64,000 bases of DNA from assembly GCF_002443255.2 (NCBI RefSeq), contig NW_019211456.1, positions 42,864,986 to 42,928,985 on the forward strand, given 5' to 3'. The stretch is from Varroa destructor (lineage: Eukaryota; Arthropoda; Arachnida; Mesostigmata; Varroidae). The stretch's first letter is position 1. Each line of letters opens with the position of its first letter. Both the position numbers and the translations under genes were made by a program. Of the stretch, positions 1 through 11,250 are shown piece by piece. The notes beneath the pieces are model-generated. The model saw only the letters and a list, made by a program, of their open reading frames with translations, was not told where the DNA came from and made no database searches.

Positions 1-650
1 GGCTGCAGCTACAAGGCTTCAAGCTTTTTGGGTTTACGCAGAAACTTGGAGCTTGAGTACCTCATACCCCTGAATACGATGAGGAATCACGGTTCAATAA
101 CCGAATGATATGCGGCCACAATAACCGATTCTTATACAGCATTATCGCCGGCGACGAGAAGCGGTGTTTGTACGTCAACGTGCATCAGTGATCGAAATGG
201 ATAGCTCCAGGAAAGTAGCCAAGGCCCAGGGTTCAATTAAATCGTAATTCCAAGGAGGATATGCTTTCAATTTGGTGGGATTGCGAAAACCTAGTTCACT
301 AAAAAAGAAAAATTGTGTCCTTCAAACCATACAGTTAAACGTTACGTTTATTTAACTCCATGACAACAACGGTCACACACATCAAAAATTGGGAACGCTA
401 TTGTCCTAGACTTCCTATTAGTTACTTTGCTGCATCCTCCATATTCTCCGGACATTGCGCCAATGAATTTCCATAGTTTCCTTTCACTAAGCAATCGTAG
501 GCTTTATTTCGAAACAGATCAAAGACGGATCAAACGCGGATGGGGAGCTTCTCCGCGACACAATCCGGTAATTTCTAGCGAGACGGCATACAACATTTAG
601 TGGAAAGACGAGAGAATATCGTAAACAATGATTGGGAATCGATAACATAC
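1..650 (+). mobile_element. Decayed mariner-family transposase relic
   Basis: Conceptual translation in shifting plus frames gives mariner landmarks in the right order. A GDEK..LYVN block lies at 141-180, an MLSIWWD block at 261-284, LHDN with a following H-T-H at 355-381, and HPPYSPDIAP at 430-462. A C-terminal, frameshifted stretch runs to about 640. The block that normally ends SPDLAPSD reads SPDIAPMN, so the last catalytic Asp is gone. Stops and frameshifts separate the blocks, so this is a pseudogene of a D,D34D element. The 5' part lies outside the window, and no terminal inverted repeat was identified at the 3' side. The family call rests on motif order and spacing. Confidence 0.75.
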
Positions 651-3150
651 TCACCTCTTGCCACAAGGATAAAACAAGTGGGCTTTTCTATGTGATGAAA
701 AAAGGTTTCTTCCTAATCTAATATTCTTCTGAATGAGATGAGATCTATATCACTTGTGAACTTTTAGCAACTTTTAAGGCTAATTTCTTTTCTGTAAGTT
801 GTTCTCTCGGTACTGACTCAAACTTTATAATGTGATTTTCACTTAAAGACCCTAGTGCTTCTGCATAAGTTACGGAAATTTGTTAAATTAATTTCACTAA
901 TAACACGATTGGATCATTTAGAATGTTTCCATATATTTTGAACGCTTTCTCTAAATATACATAACTGATTTAAAAAGCGGACTGATCCGAATCACTTTTC
1001 TGCGCCTGAAAGACAAAATTGAAAACAATCATTAGTACGCTACACAGCTTGATTCCTCGCCGCTTTCAATCGAGAACACAAAAAACTATAAGCCAATCAC
1101 TAAAAAGAACTGCACTTAATTACGAATCAGTCTTTCGCGAACTATTACTATTATAAATTTGAAACTATATTTGTAAATAGAAAACTCAAACAATGGGACA
1201 ACGCTTTTTTACTCAAAACAATGTTATCACTACAGGAGCTTAAATCATAGCAAATCGAATTAAAATACAGTAAATAAAAAAGGTACATACTCAGCCATCT
1301 TGCGATTTCGTCGGTTATGTGTACATGCCGGTCTGTTTCTGTATCATAATCTGCGCTGTTATTTTTTGTATTCTAAACATACTGAATTGTATTTGCTCTT
1401 ATGCCGGTAAAGACCCTGTGCATAATAGAGTGTATCATTCAAACTGGGTTTTTTTTTTAAGAGGAATATCTTTTTGAGAGGAAAAAGTTTCAAATAATTC
1501 TTTTTGCGTATGCTAAGTGTCATGCCTTACGATATGTTTATTTAATATAGCCTCCACTCATTTCGATTATTGAACCTTGTCTGGACAATCCAATCGACAG
1601 ATACTCGTTTCTAGAAAACGGTCACTAATTTCTGGAACCCGAATAAAAATTAGCAAGAATGTGGATTTTCGATTTCGTAAAAAAGCAGGGAAGCTTCTTG
1701 CAAACGAAGAAACCGGATAATAACTACTTTTCAAATTATGATGATAAGGCACTCTTCTTCGTGGTTTTTTTTTACATAAAAAAGAATTAGCTTATTATCC
1801 AGGATTTTCACGTTGAACAAAACACTACTAAGATAACAGCCTTTTTTGGTTACTTCACAAACAATGTACGGCATCGCAACTATAGATCTGCGTAGCAAGC
1901 AGAATTATATTCTACCGTAGCACAACGTAGTCCTCAACAGACAAAGAGCGAAAATTACAGAGTTAATCGATACCTTTACAAAGTATAATCTGATAATTCT
2001 TCTGTCTTGGTAAAACGGCTAGCCAAGGAATCATATGTGGGTATGGCTACCATATTATGGATTGTGGCTACCATATTATGGATTGTTCGCAAAGGCCCCA
2101 GGTATACGCAATTTGTCATACAAGTCAAACAGATATCCTTTGAGGCCGCTGAAACTTCTGAGACTCAAGATCCCGGAGAGAATTTTTTTTCGATTTATGT
2201 TTATGTTCTAAGTGTAATGTCCAGTGAGACCAGGCAACTGTGATTTTCCGGGAAAATTGAATCTGTCTATTTCACTAAGTTCCAAGTTTATGTATATGCT
2301 CCCCTTCTACGATCGTGCACAAATGAAGTCCCTGAAGGAAAGCTATACTCCACCCAGAAATATAATATCTCGCGAAATACTAGCCAGTTAATACAGGATT
2401 GACTACCAAAGGGTTTGAGTTTGGAAAAAGCGCATATGGCGGCCCCACACACTAATTTTGAACCCGCTAGATTACTGTGTATAAAACGTTACTGATGGTA
2501 AGTCTAACAAGCCTTAAGATCACAAGGTCAACTCGCTCACTTGTGCTACCAAGGAGGTGTTCGTATGATTCTAAGGGAAGCCCTAAAACAAACCTAAGAT
2601 AGATTTAGCTCACAAGTTGAATTTGTAATCGAAGTGAACAAAGATTATATCGAACGAAAATGATAGATAGAACTGACACTTTAAATTTCAAAATCAAAAT
2701 TCAAACAAATAAAATATGAAAAGGAACACAGATAGATCACACTCTATTTATATATACGTTTGTAACAAATAAATAGAACCATATGTGTGTCGTAAAAGTG
2801 CTGAAGAAACTAGTTCAATGAAGAGAAGTGAGTATTTGAGGAATCGCGAATATAGTCGTGATATCAATATGGGCCTGGCGCATGCCCTGAAAAGTAAGTG
2901 CGTACCGAAACCAAACAGAACTAAAAAGCCTAAGAAAGCACACCCTCTATTTCGAGGCTGTGAACACTCTACGATTCATTAGACTTTCGAGTAGTTGGAA
3001 AAAATGGGAACGATTTTTATTTGTAAAAAGAATGTTAATGTGTTGGGCTTCATAGATAGTTTTCCAAATATGAATTCCATCGGGTCAGTGTCGAATGCGT
3101 GTGTCTGCAATGTGTTGGAATGTATACAAATGAACGTATGAGGTCGCTGA
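651..3150. other. AT-rich intergenic stretch
   Basis: No exon with supporting splice sites or recognisable protein was seen on either strand. It holds a 21-bp tandem duplication (2044-2085) and short open frames without family resemblance (for example 2785-2982, lysine-rich, containing a GTAAGTGC donor-like site). On the minus strand, AATAAA at 3016-3021 is a plausible poly(A) signal for the ATP synthase epsilon gene upstream on that strand. Confidence 0.5.
2044..2085. repeat. Perfect 21-bp tandem duplication
   Basis: The unit TGGCTACCATATTATGGATTG occurs twice with no spacer and no mismatch (2044-2064 and 2065-2085). This suggests a very recent duplication or a slippage/assembly event. Confidence 0.95.
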
Positions 3151-3960
3151 ACGGCACCTTACCAGGTTTGGGCACGCCTACGGAGGAAATAACAAGCAGG
3201 TAGCAAGTTGAATGTTAGTTACAACACACAACCACAACAAATGTTCGTGCAGACAAAGCTGTAAAAGGGTATCCAAATATGTAAGTAGACCAAGAGCTCA
3301 AATAAGATATTTAGCAGTTCATACTACTTAGAAAACGGTAAGTCTTATCCGGACAACGACAGCTGTTTCATATTTGGCTGCCCTGTTTTTAAGAACGTTA
3401 GGGCATACTCGATTATAAGATAAGGATTTTGAGCGTTTTCAGTTCTCGAATTATATCGATTACTTAACAATCAGACTAGCACAACAAAAATCTATTGTTT
3501 TCTAAGATAAGTAAAACCTTCTTTAAAATTTGCTTAGTATCTCATGCATTGGTATATTAAATAGGTATAATTAACACTTTACATAATTATACATACGTTG
3601 TACTGATTGGGTTGCAAACAATTATTACGAAGCCTTGTATTATAACAGCGAAAAGTGTGCACACTTTCAATTTCAAAATTCGCATGAAATATTTCCTCCA
3701 TCTTAGCTAGCAGGTCACGCCTTTCATATTTTATTATTTGCACCGAATGGCAGAGCTAAGCAACTCATATGCATATAGGCTCAAGTAGAAAAAACCGTAG
3801 ATATTCATCTACAGCCTTCAATTTAAATGCGACATATTACTGGCCTAATATTTATGTAATTACCACTTAATTTATAGATAATATAACAAAAATATTAACT
3901 GCCTCGTCATCGCCCTCATGCGGTTATTTTTCGTATGCTAATAACAATATCGAAACTTAC

Positions 3961-5009
3961 GAATGGGTTTCCCATCTTTCCAGTTTGTCTTTTTGATTGT
4001 CGATGGGAAAACCATTGCGGCCTTCGCATCTTTCTTAATGCACGCCTTTACCGCCTCTGAAGCAATTGACGAAAATCGCAAGTACCTGCACGACAAAACG
4101 AAATAGCCAAAGATACAAACAAAATACAAAACGAATTACGTTACGCTAGTCAATGTATCGCTTCATTTTTCACAAATGTAAAACACTGTTCAAGATCAAT
4201 TAGCAAAAATATATTTTTTGTATAGCGGTATAGTGGCATGCAATGCCTCACAGAAGTCCTGCAAAAAATTGAGAAAAATTAAATTAATTGATGTCAATAT
4301 TTGCCTTTAAACTCTTTGAACTTGCAGGATTCAAGCGTGTTGTGTAGTGGTAGCAAATATACTATACTGTGGAAAAACGCCTTTTACATCAAACTGATTA
4401 AGCAGTTTTCTTTATATTGCACAGAGCTCAAACTTCTTATAAACAATGGTAGAACATTTGATCACCACCTTCTTACTTTGGAATTCGAGAATATTTTTGT
4501 CCACTTTTCTGGATTTTGGGTTATCTAAGGCAAAACAGAGACACAAAAAGAGTTTCTATCGAATGGTGCTCAACTATAGTTTACTGCTGAATCTGATAAA
4601 TCGCACAGTGACTCTGCTTTTTATATTTTAAATTTTTCGTCACAGTGTGATACGTTAAACGTGTTCTATCTAGCATGTAGAAATGGAATCTAAGTCACAA
4701 CTGCAATTGTTAATAGTCTAAAAAATTTGGCTCAGAACGAAACGACACATACCAAGTTTTATATGCGCATCATTAGAAGCCTATTATTATATTGTATTTA
4801 TGTCAAAGAGGCACATGATATTCCTAGTTTAAATTGGTAGTTTACATAAATTACTGTTCGTAGAGTCACAAGCTTTGAGAGCAGCTAGTTGGACTAAGGG
4901 AGTTCAGTCCGGGTCATTTGCTGTGTTCAAATAATTAATATCAAACTTATTCATGTAGGCGTTTCCGAGAAGTCGCTTACGTGATTCCGGCTTGTCTCCA
5001 GTAGGTCAT
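3961..5009 (-). CDS. ATP5F1E: ATP synthase subunit epsilon, mitochondrial (F1 epsilon; 'stunted' in flies)
   Basis: This is the small epsilon subunit of the F1 central stalk of mitochondrial ATP synthase. Exon 1 (5009-4981) encodes MTYWRQAGI plus two bases of the next codon and ends at a GTAAGC donor. Exon 2 (4085-3961) follows a GTGCAG acceptor in matching phase and gives TYLRFSSIASEAVKACIKKD, then a lysine-rich stretch ending NWKDGKPI, with a strong GTAAGT donor. The start MxxWRxAGxxY, the YS/FS-x-IA block and the GKP tail are family hallmarks. The family is about 50-60 residues, so only about a dozen codons remain. Their exon is unresolved. Candidates in the right phase are 3382-3345 (weak acceptor, ends in TAA) and a 15-bp micro-exon at 3177-3163 with excellent splice sites, followed by an exon ending in TGA. 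An AATAAA lies at 3021-3016. The gene is divergent from glomulin. Confidence 0.9.
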
Positions 5010-5250
5010 TTTCGCGAAAAAGTTGTAAAACCAACCTCCGAAATGACGACCAAGAAACGGGTGACTTTGAAACCGAAACTACTGTGGTTCTTACACAGTT
5101 AGTGAGAAAAACACGATGGGGCGGGCAAATTCAAAATTGTTCTAAAAGAAACATTAGAACGTTCAAACCGGTGAGAGAAAATAAAAGTGTCATTCTACAT
5201 CCAGCATTAGAGTGACTTGACGACAAATAATAGAAGCGCGCGAGAAAACA
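5010..5250. promoter_or_regulatory. Divergent promoter gap between ATP5F1E and glomulin
   Basis: The initiator codons of the minus-strand ATP5F1E (5009) and the proposed first exon of the plus-strand glomulin gene (5251) are 241 bp apart. There is a short CpG-rich patch just upstream of the glomulin start (GAAGCGCGCGAG, 5234-5245) and no TATA box clearly placed for either gene. Bidirectional use is inferred from spacing alone. Confidence 0.5.
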
Positions 5251-7776
5251 ATGCAGCGTGACAGTGATGGTATGATTCATATTAATTATACTTTTAATTG
5301 TCCGAGTTTGTTTAAGATATTAGACGCGTTCGTTGATATGTTCAAAGTTGCTGTCTGTTGACTAGTGCAGCTGAAAGAATACGCTTCGAACTTAGTAGAC
5401 GTTAATGAATTGAAGTAAGTTACTCCATAATAAACTGTTTCGTCGTAATAGAGAGAAGTGAATTAAATTAGTCGATAGTACGTTATAGAATATAGGCAGA
5501 AGACTACAACGACCATGGGTGTAAGATGACATAATTATTTTTCCTCTTTAATCTTTTGCGCTATTATGATCAAGGGTGAATGAGAAGGTAGCTCTAACGG
5601 TCTTACATTCACTCGGAACATACAGAGTTTTTACAATTTCTTTATGAAATCCTGAATCTTTTCAAACGGCTATAGTATACGAGATACCAGTCGTCAACGC
5701 TAGTAAACGGTAATAAAGTGAAAATTTTAGACTTAAATTAGCTGCTTATACTTTCGATTATCCGCTCAAGTATAATTTGATTAACACACAACTATATAGT
5801 TTTTATGATTCATTTTTTGATCAATTGCTTATTTACAAATCGCTATTACCACTTATAAGTTTAAAATATAAACTTAAAATTAAGTGTATTTTTTGATATA
5901 CGTGGAACACTTTAATGATTTATAACGCTTTAAGTAGAACTAGCATCCTTACCATTCAAAGGAGCGTTGTTTACGTAATCATTTATAAAGCATTATGCAT
6001 CATTCATATGTGTAATATACATCAGCAATATACAGCTCTGGGACAATATTTAGCCGACAAAAAAAATTCTTAAACTGCATCCTAATAATCCAATCGAACT
6101 TGTTCCGTACTTTGAATTTCCAACACCGGACACCTCAAGACACCTGGGAAATTTCGATTGCTGAAGCTCTGGACGCACATCAGTACTCCGATGTATTGCG
6201 CCTGCTCGACGAACAAGGTGAGCAGTCTCTGGGGACGACAAGCTGGGAACTGATTGAGAAGGCTTTTTATGCCGTCGACAACTATAAGTTAATGGAATCT
6301 GAGAGACAAGAGAGATTGGAGAAAAATTATGTTTTACCAGCTGTTGAAGAGATCGGCAGTGAGCAAATCATCGATGAAATGCTGCACAAGTTAACCTCAA
6401 ACATCACGCCAAAAGAACTAATCATGATTTGCCTCACTGCCATACGAAAAATTAAAACTACTTACATGTTTGAACGCATTGCGAGGCTGGTCACAGAGTT
6501 GCTGAATACTGCTTTGAAACCGAACCTGGCAAGGATTCTTGGAGCCTTAGAAATTCTGAGTGGCACGCTTAAAACACTATCACCTCCACAGGAAGAGCAA
6601 TTAGATAATGCCGAGGAGCGGATTCTTATGGATACGAACAAAAAAGCGCGCACAATTAACGAGCGCTATCGGGTGGTTGCCGATTTTCTTGAGGATAACC
6701 TTCGGTTCGTTAAAAAAGACTACCGCGATATTCTTCGTGGGACAAATGCATTGAAGGTCGGCTCTTACATCGTAACGCCAATGGAATCCACACTTGGACT
6801 TCTGGATCTTTGCCCACCAAAAAAGCCAACATCATCACCAAGCGCACAGCATAGTCTGGCGATTCGGTTGAAAAACGATTTGAACTCAATTGTCGATCCG
6901 ATCGCGCTTCTTCGATTGAGTAAACGTGTAAATGAACGAAGAACTGAGCACGATGAATTGGCCGTGCCATTTATTAGTGGGGCAGTATTTTGTTACATAG
7001 TGTTTTGTTTAGACAGCGATTTTCCAAGAGTTTACTCAGTCAGTGTGCTCGCAGATCTTCTCCTGACCTTTAGCCTTGCGTTAACCACGTCACCAAAGCA
7101 TATGCATGTTCTGAAGGGACTGTATCTCATTAAAGCGGCCCTGCCTTACATCGAAAACTGTGCAGAGCATGACGAAATCAGGCTCACAATACGTCGTCTA
7201 CTTCGGTCGTTTCTCCAAGTTATCACAACTTGTTCCCTTACAGAAGCTCGAGAGTACGCGTTGTCGTGTTGGAGAGAACTCTACTCGAAGTGTTTGCCCG
7301 ACTTTCAACTGGAAATAGTGAAATCGCTATTTAAGTCTTTTGAAGATTCCTCCATTCGTGCGTTTTTGATTGATGAGTGGCGGAAGCTGGTACACACAAC
7401 TTCGAATTTTGCGGACCACCAGGAGTTAATCTATACCGCGGCCTTTCTTCCCGGCGGGGTGGAAACGGATCTGCTTAAGCACAGCGACCACATTATATCG
7501 ACACTTAACGTAATTCGGTATAGCTTATATTCGAAATCACTTGCAAAAACGCACCATCTTGACAAGTACCTGACCGACCTTAGACAGGCCTTAGATATGT
7601 CACGTGCCCACTACAAGCTTCAGCTGGCAGCACCGCCTAGTGACAGAAGGCACTTAATTCAGTTCCCAAATATTCCACGAGAAATGGAGGAGGACATGCT
7701 GAATCAGGCTCTTACACGTTTTGATCTGATCGAGTTCGTCTTGGCAGAGGTTAACGCAAATTATGACTTTAAGTAA
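5251..7776 (+). CDS. GLMN: Glomulin (FKBP-associated protein; cullin-RING ligase inhibitor)
   Basis: Glomulin is an all-helical HEAT-like protein that in vertebrates binds the RING domain of RBX1 and blocks E2 recruitment to cullin-RING ligases. One large exon carries nearly all of the protein. The C-terminal third is diagnostic: a TDLLKHSDHIISTLNVIRY block, a SRAHY motif after the DLRQALDM helix, then P-E/M-rich text and TRFDLIEFVLAEV. The N-terminal stretch (SIAEALDAHQYSDVLRLLDE) also fits. The open frame reaches back to 6016 without an in-frame ATG before residue 62. I therefore propose a 19-bp first exon 5251-5269 (MQRDSD, good Kozak, GTATGA donor) joined in phase to 6140, giving 551 aa (human 594). 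The acceptor there is weak. The TAA stop at 7774 is embedded in a GTAAGTAT donor-like sequence, so the C-terminus may be alternatively extended. AATAAA follows at 7995. Identity is confident; the ends are not. Confidence 0.85.
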
Positions 7777-10140
7777 GTATGATCACAGAGGGATAAAAAA
7801 GTTTATTCGACGCACTGGTAAGCAATTTACTGTTGTTGAATATTATTATTTGTGAAAATATATCAAAGCAATGCGCACATACTATCTATAACACTATTGA
7901 TGTATGGATTTTAAAAATGGTGGACTTTCATACTCTCGTATCATCGCTACCATTGCGAAGATTGTACATAACATGTAGCAATATAGCCAATATTAATAAA
8001 AATAATAGTATTGTTTAGTTTACTTAAAAAAGAATGGGTTGTCATTGTTTCTGGGTAGATACGTACATAACATGGCGAATAATTGTTTAAACTGGCGGGT
8101 TTTTGATGCTAGGTATTAAATAAATTAGTGAACACAAAAATTACCATAATATAAAAGAAGGGAGTGAGCGTGTCGCAAGGTTTGATATTTTTAATAGTCG
8201 GAAGGGGCTGCATTTTACAGTATGTGTACCAGCGCACACGGTTTTGAATACTACCGTATTGGTATACGACGGAGTCTCCGTCTGAGCGATTCTTTTACTA
8301 CTATTACAGAAAATAACTATTAGCCTGTTACAAGTTAACCTGATAAAGAGAGAAATCTTAACCTTTGGCCTAGTTGGACTATAATATTTTAGTTATATAT
8401 TAGTGTACACTCCTGTATATTATTGTCCCAGTGTCCTGACAGCCTCTGGACGGCCGTATATTTATTATTAACGTTTCCATATACGTTCTATATANNNNNN
8501 NNNNNNNNNNNNNNNNNNNNNNNNNNNNNNNNNNNNNNNNNNNNNNNNNNNNNNNNNNNNNNNNNNNNNNNNNNNNNNNNNNNNNNNNNNNNNNAAATTA
8601 GCGAAAAGCCAAATACACTCTTTGTTCATACTGTAGCTACCACCCCTCGAGACCCTGCTAAGAAATCGATTTCCGTAAAAAAGCTGACGCAAACATTTTC
8701 GTTTTTCATTTATTAATCAAAAGCAGTATATAATTGTTGTTAATATTTGATCAAAAACTATGACAAGCATCACTTGTTCGTCAAATGTAGAAAAAGAGCC
8801 TCGCAATTGTTTTTAAGACATAGATGTGAGCCAAATGTTTGAACTTCATATCTGGTATTGCCGTCAAACAGGATTGCTTTAAAAGGCTAGCCAGCACACT
8901 CGCTTTTATATTTAATATTTAAATATTTAAAAGGCAAGCACGTGAGCACTGTAGTACAAAAGAGAGCTGTCACTCCGAAAGCTTTCGTATTTTAAAGAAA
9001 TATCATACGGCAACATTTATCACCAAAATGTCGACAAAAGAAGCAATCCAATTATATATTATCCCGCACAAACGGCCGCGCATCTTGTGCATACGTTTCT
9101 GACAGAACTCGTGCACCAATAAGAAGTGAATGTTTATTTATATTAACTCTTTTCTTTTAGATTCTTCATTAGTAAACATTGCATTTTGGACAAAGGCGAA
9201 TTAATTTAATAGACTTATATTTTTGAATATATACATTTTTTATATATCTCGGAAGTTCAGGTGTATATAGTTTGGGCTATTTATAAAATTATGGAAAGTT
9301 GTTAAGTACTATCTGCTTTGGGATAAATTTGTTCTCGAATATGTCAACGATGATAGGTACTTTCAAAAGCTTTTTTGCAGCTAAAACGACACGTACTACG
9401 CAGTTGATGTTTTTTTTGAAAATGTGAAAACCCTAACGTTTTCCATATATATAAACGATGTACATATGTATATCATTTGCTAGTACAAGCGTATGGAGTC
9501 CTGTGTTGCTGGTTTTCTGAAGCAGCAGATCTGCACTTGTAAGTTCTGCCAACAGTGAATAATAATGAACAGCTCACTAGTTTACGGTCGACACCGGCTA
9601 AAACATAACAACGTTTTGCGTGCAGTCGTCTCTTGTCCAAACACCACTTCATCGTCTTTATTTATGTCATCCGTGCCCATACGACGAAACGAAGAACGAC
9701 GCTTCTGATTCTAATGCTGCTCAACGCAATTTCGCCATTACAAAGATATGTTGTGCAAAGCTCCCACGCGTGGATCATTGAACTTTTATTTCCAGAAACC
9801 TTAGAGAATATCAGACTATTTGCTTGGAGTAAGTTGGAATTACTTATCGTTCAGCGTACAGGTTATCAATAAAACTTTTTTGGGCAACAAGCTAATTTCG
9901 AATGGCAAAACGTACGGATGCCGAGTGCTTTATATGATATTTTTGTTTTAGTCAGTTATTGCCATTTATAGTCCAGCAAATTTTATTGCCGACGACTACA
10001 TAGGGTGTGCATTATTTCTACACGTCTATATACAAACTTAGCATTTTTTGTTACTTCTTTTTGAATACCTGAATAGTGCGCCTTACATTAATAGCACGGT
10101 TTTTTTGTTAGATTAGACCCATTTCTAGCTCTATTTTGCT
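7777..10140. other. Intergenic DNA with assembly gap
   Basis: Glomulin's 3' UTR probably ends near the AATAAA at 7995-8000. The rest is AT-rich with no recognised exon. A tentative two-exon open frame (9493-9538 joined to 9626-9708) is discussed among the findings. Confidence 0.5.
8495..8594. other. Assembly gap (100 N)
   Basis: Exactly 100 undetermined bases, the usual placeholder for a scaffold gap of unknown size. Spacing across this point is therefore not reliable. Confidence 0.99.
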
Positions 10141-10149
10141 AGCGGTGGT

Positions 10150-11250
10150 CTATCAGATCACGATCGTTCGCGCGGGCGCCGCTGCGCAGCGCGGAGTGGC
10201 GCGCGCGCAAGATGTGTGTGTCCCGTCGTTTTGCTTATTGATCCATTTGGAGTTATTTGACGGACGGTTTTGTCCGCTGTTTAGCGCAGGTTAGTCCCCA
10301 CTAAGGGTCTGCTAGTTAAGAACACGCGCCGCTGCTTATATCCTCGACCGTAACAAGAATGTCTAGCAATCTTGGCTAAGCAGCGATAGCGGGCAGGAAG
10401 ACAGGCATGGAGCATAAGGCAATCGTTAGCAGACGACAGTCGACTAATGAGAACCACTGCCAGCATCGTCTCTGCCGCTGTTTTAGCGGAGCAGCCAGCC
10501 GGATCGACAGCAGCTCCGCCGCCATAGGTAATTCGTCGTGGATCGGCGCCGACACTCGAGCTGTATGGGTCATTGCAGTTTCGAATGTGTCCGAGCTTGG
10601 TTGTTAGGCAAGGCTGTATGTGTGTGTCTTGGCACTTCTTGTTTGTACTGTGTGTAATGCAGCATCCCTACTGCGACCTGTGTGGTTGGTGGGTGTGTGT
10701 GTGTGTGTCTGGAGTTTTGCTGCGGAGCCGCTGTTGTGTCGGAGTCAACAGAGGCGGATAGAAATTTTAGCTGGCAAGACTCCGCCAGGCTAGTAGGGTC
10801 ATGTCTCGCTTAAATCGTCTGCTGTCGAGGCAGCGGCGTGAGCTCTCTTTGGCGAGCTGGCAGTGGGTGCCGTCGCAGCGATCAATTCGCTGAGTGCTGC
10901 TGCGGGCCTGTGATTCGTTCATTCGTTTGATTGTTTAGTAACTCGCTAGCTGTTGGCTCGATCGCTTAGCTCAAGCCGAGCAACCAGTCGACGACGGACG
11001 AAGCACGCGGCTGGCGGCGGTGGCGGCAAGCTGAGTCTCGTTTAGCAGCTACTGCTGCGCTGGTGTTGATTGTTGTGCTGCTGCTGCTGCTGCTGCGGGC
11101 CGGTAGCAGTAGTGCGACTACGGCTACTGGTGGTGCCATTGCTGTAGTATAGCAGCAAGCGAGCAATGGCGTCGCTATGGTGGTGGGATGTTGTTTTGGT
11201 GTGTGCTGTTGAGAGCCAGCGAGCTGCTGCTGCTGTGTGAGGGGAGAGTA
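10150..11250 (+). promoter_or_regulatory. CpG-rich promoter and 5' leader of INO80
   Basis: Composition changes sharply from AT-rich to GC-rich here. A dense CpG cluster lies at about 10166-10210, followed by about 1 kb rich in CTG/CAG trinucleotides, including (CTG)n at 11077-11096, and a (GT)n run near 10692-10708. No TATA box is evident. The proposed INO80 initiator ATG (11251) lies at its downstream edge. Promoter role is inferred from composition and position. Confidence 0.55.
11077..11096. repeat. (CTG)n trinucleotide repeat
   Basis: Six consecutive GCT/CTG units in the INO80 leader region. It is a microsatellite likely to vary in length. Confidence 0.9.
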
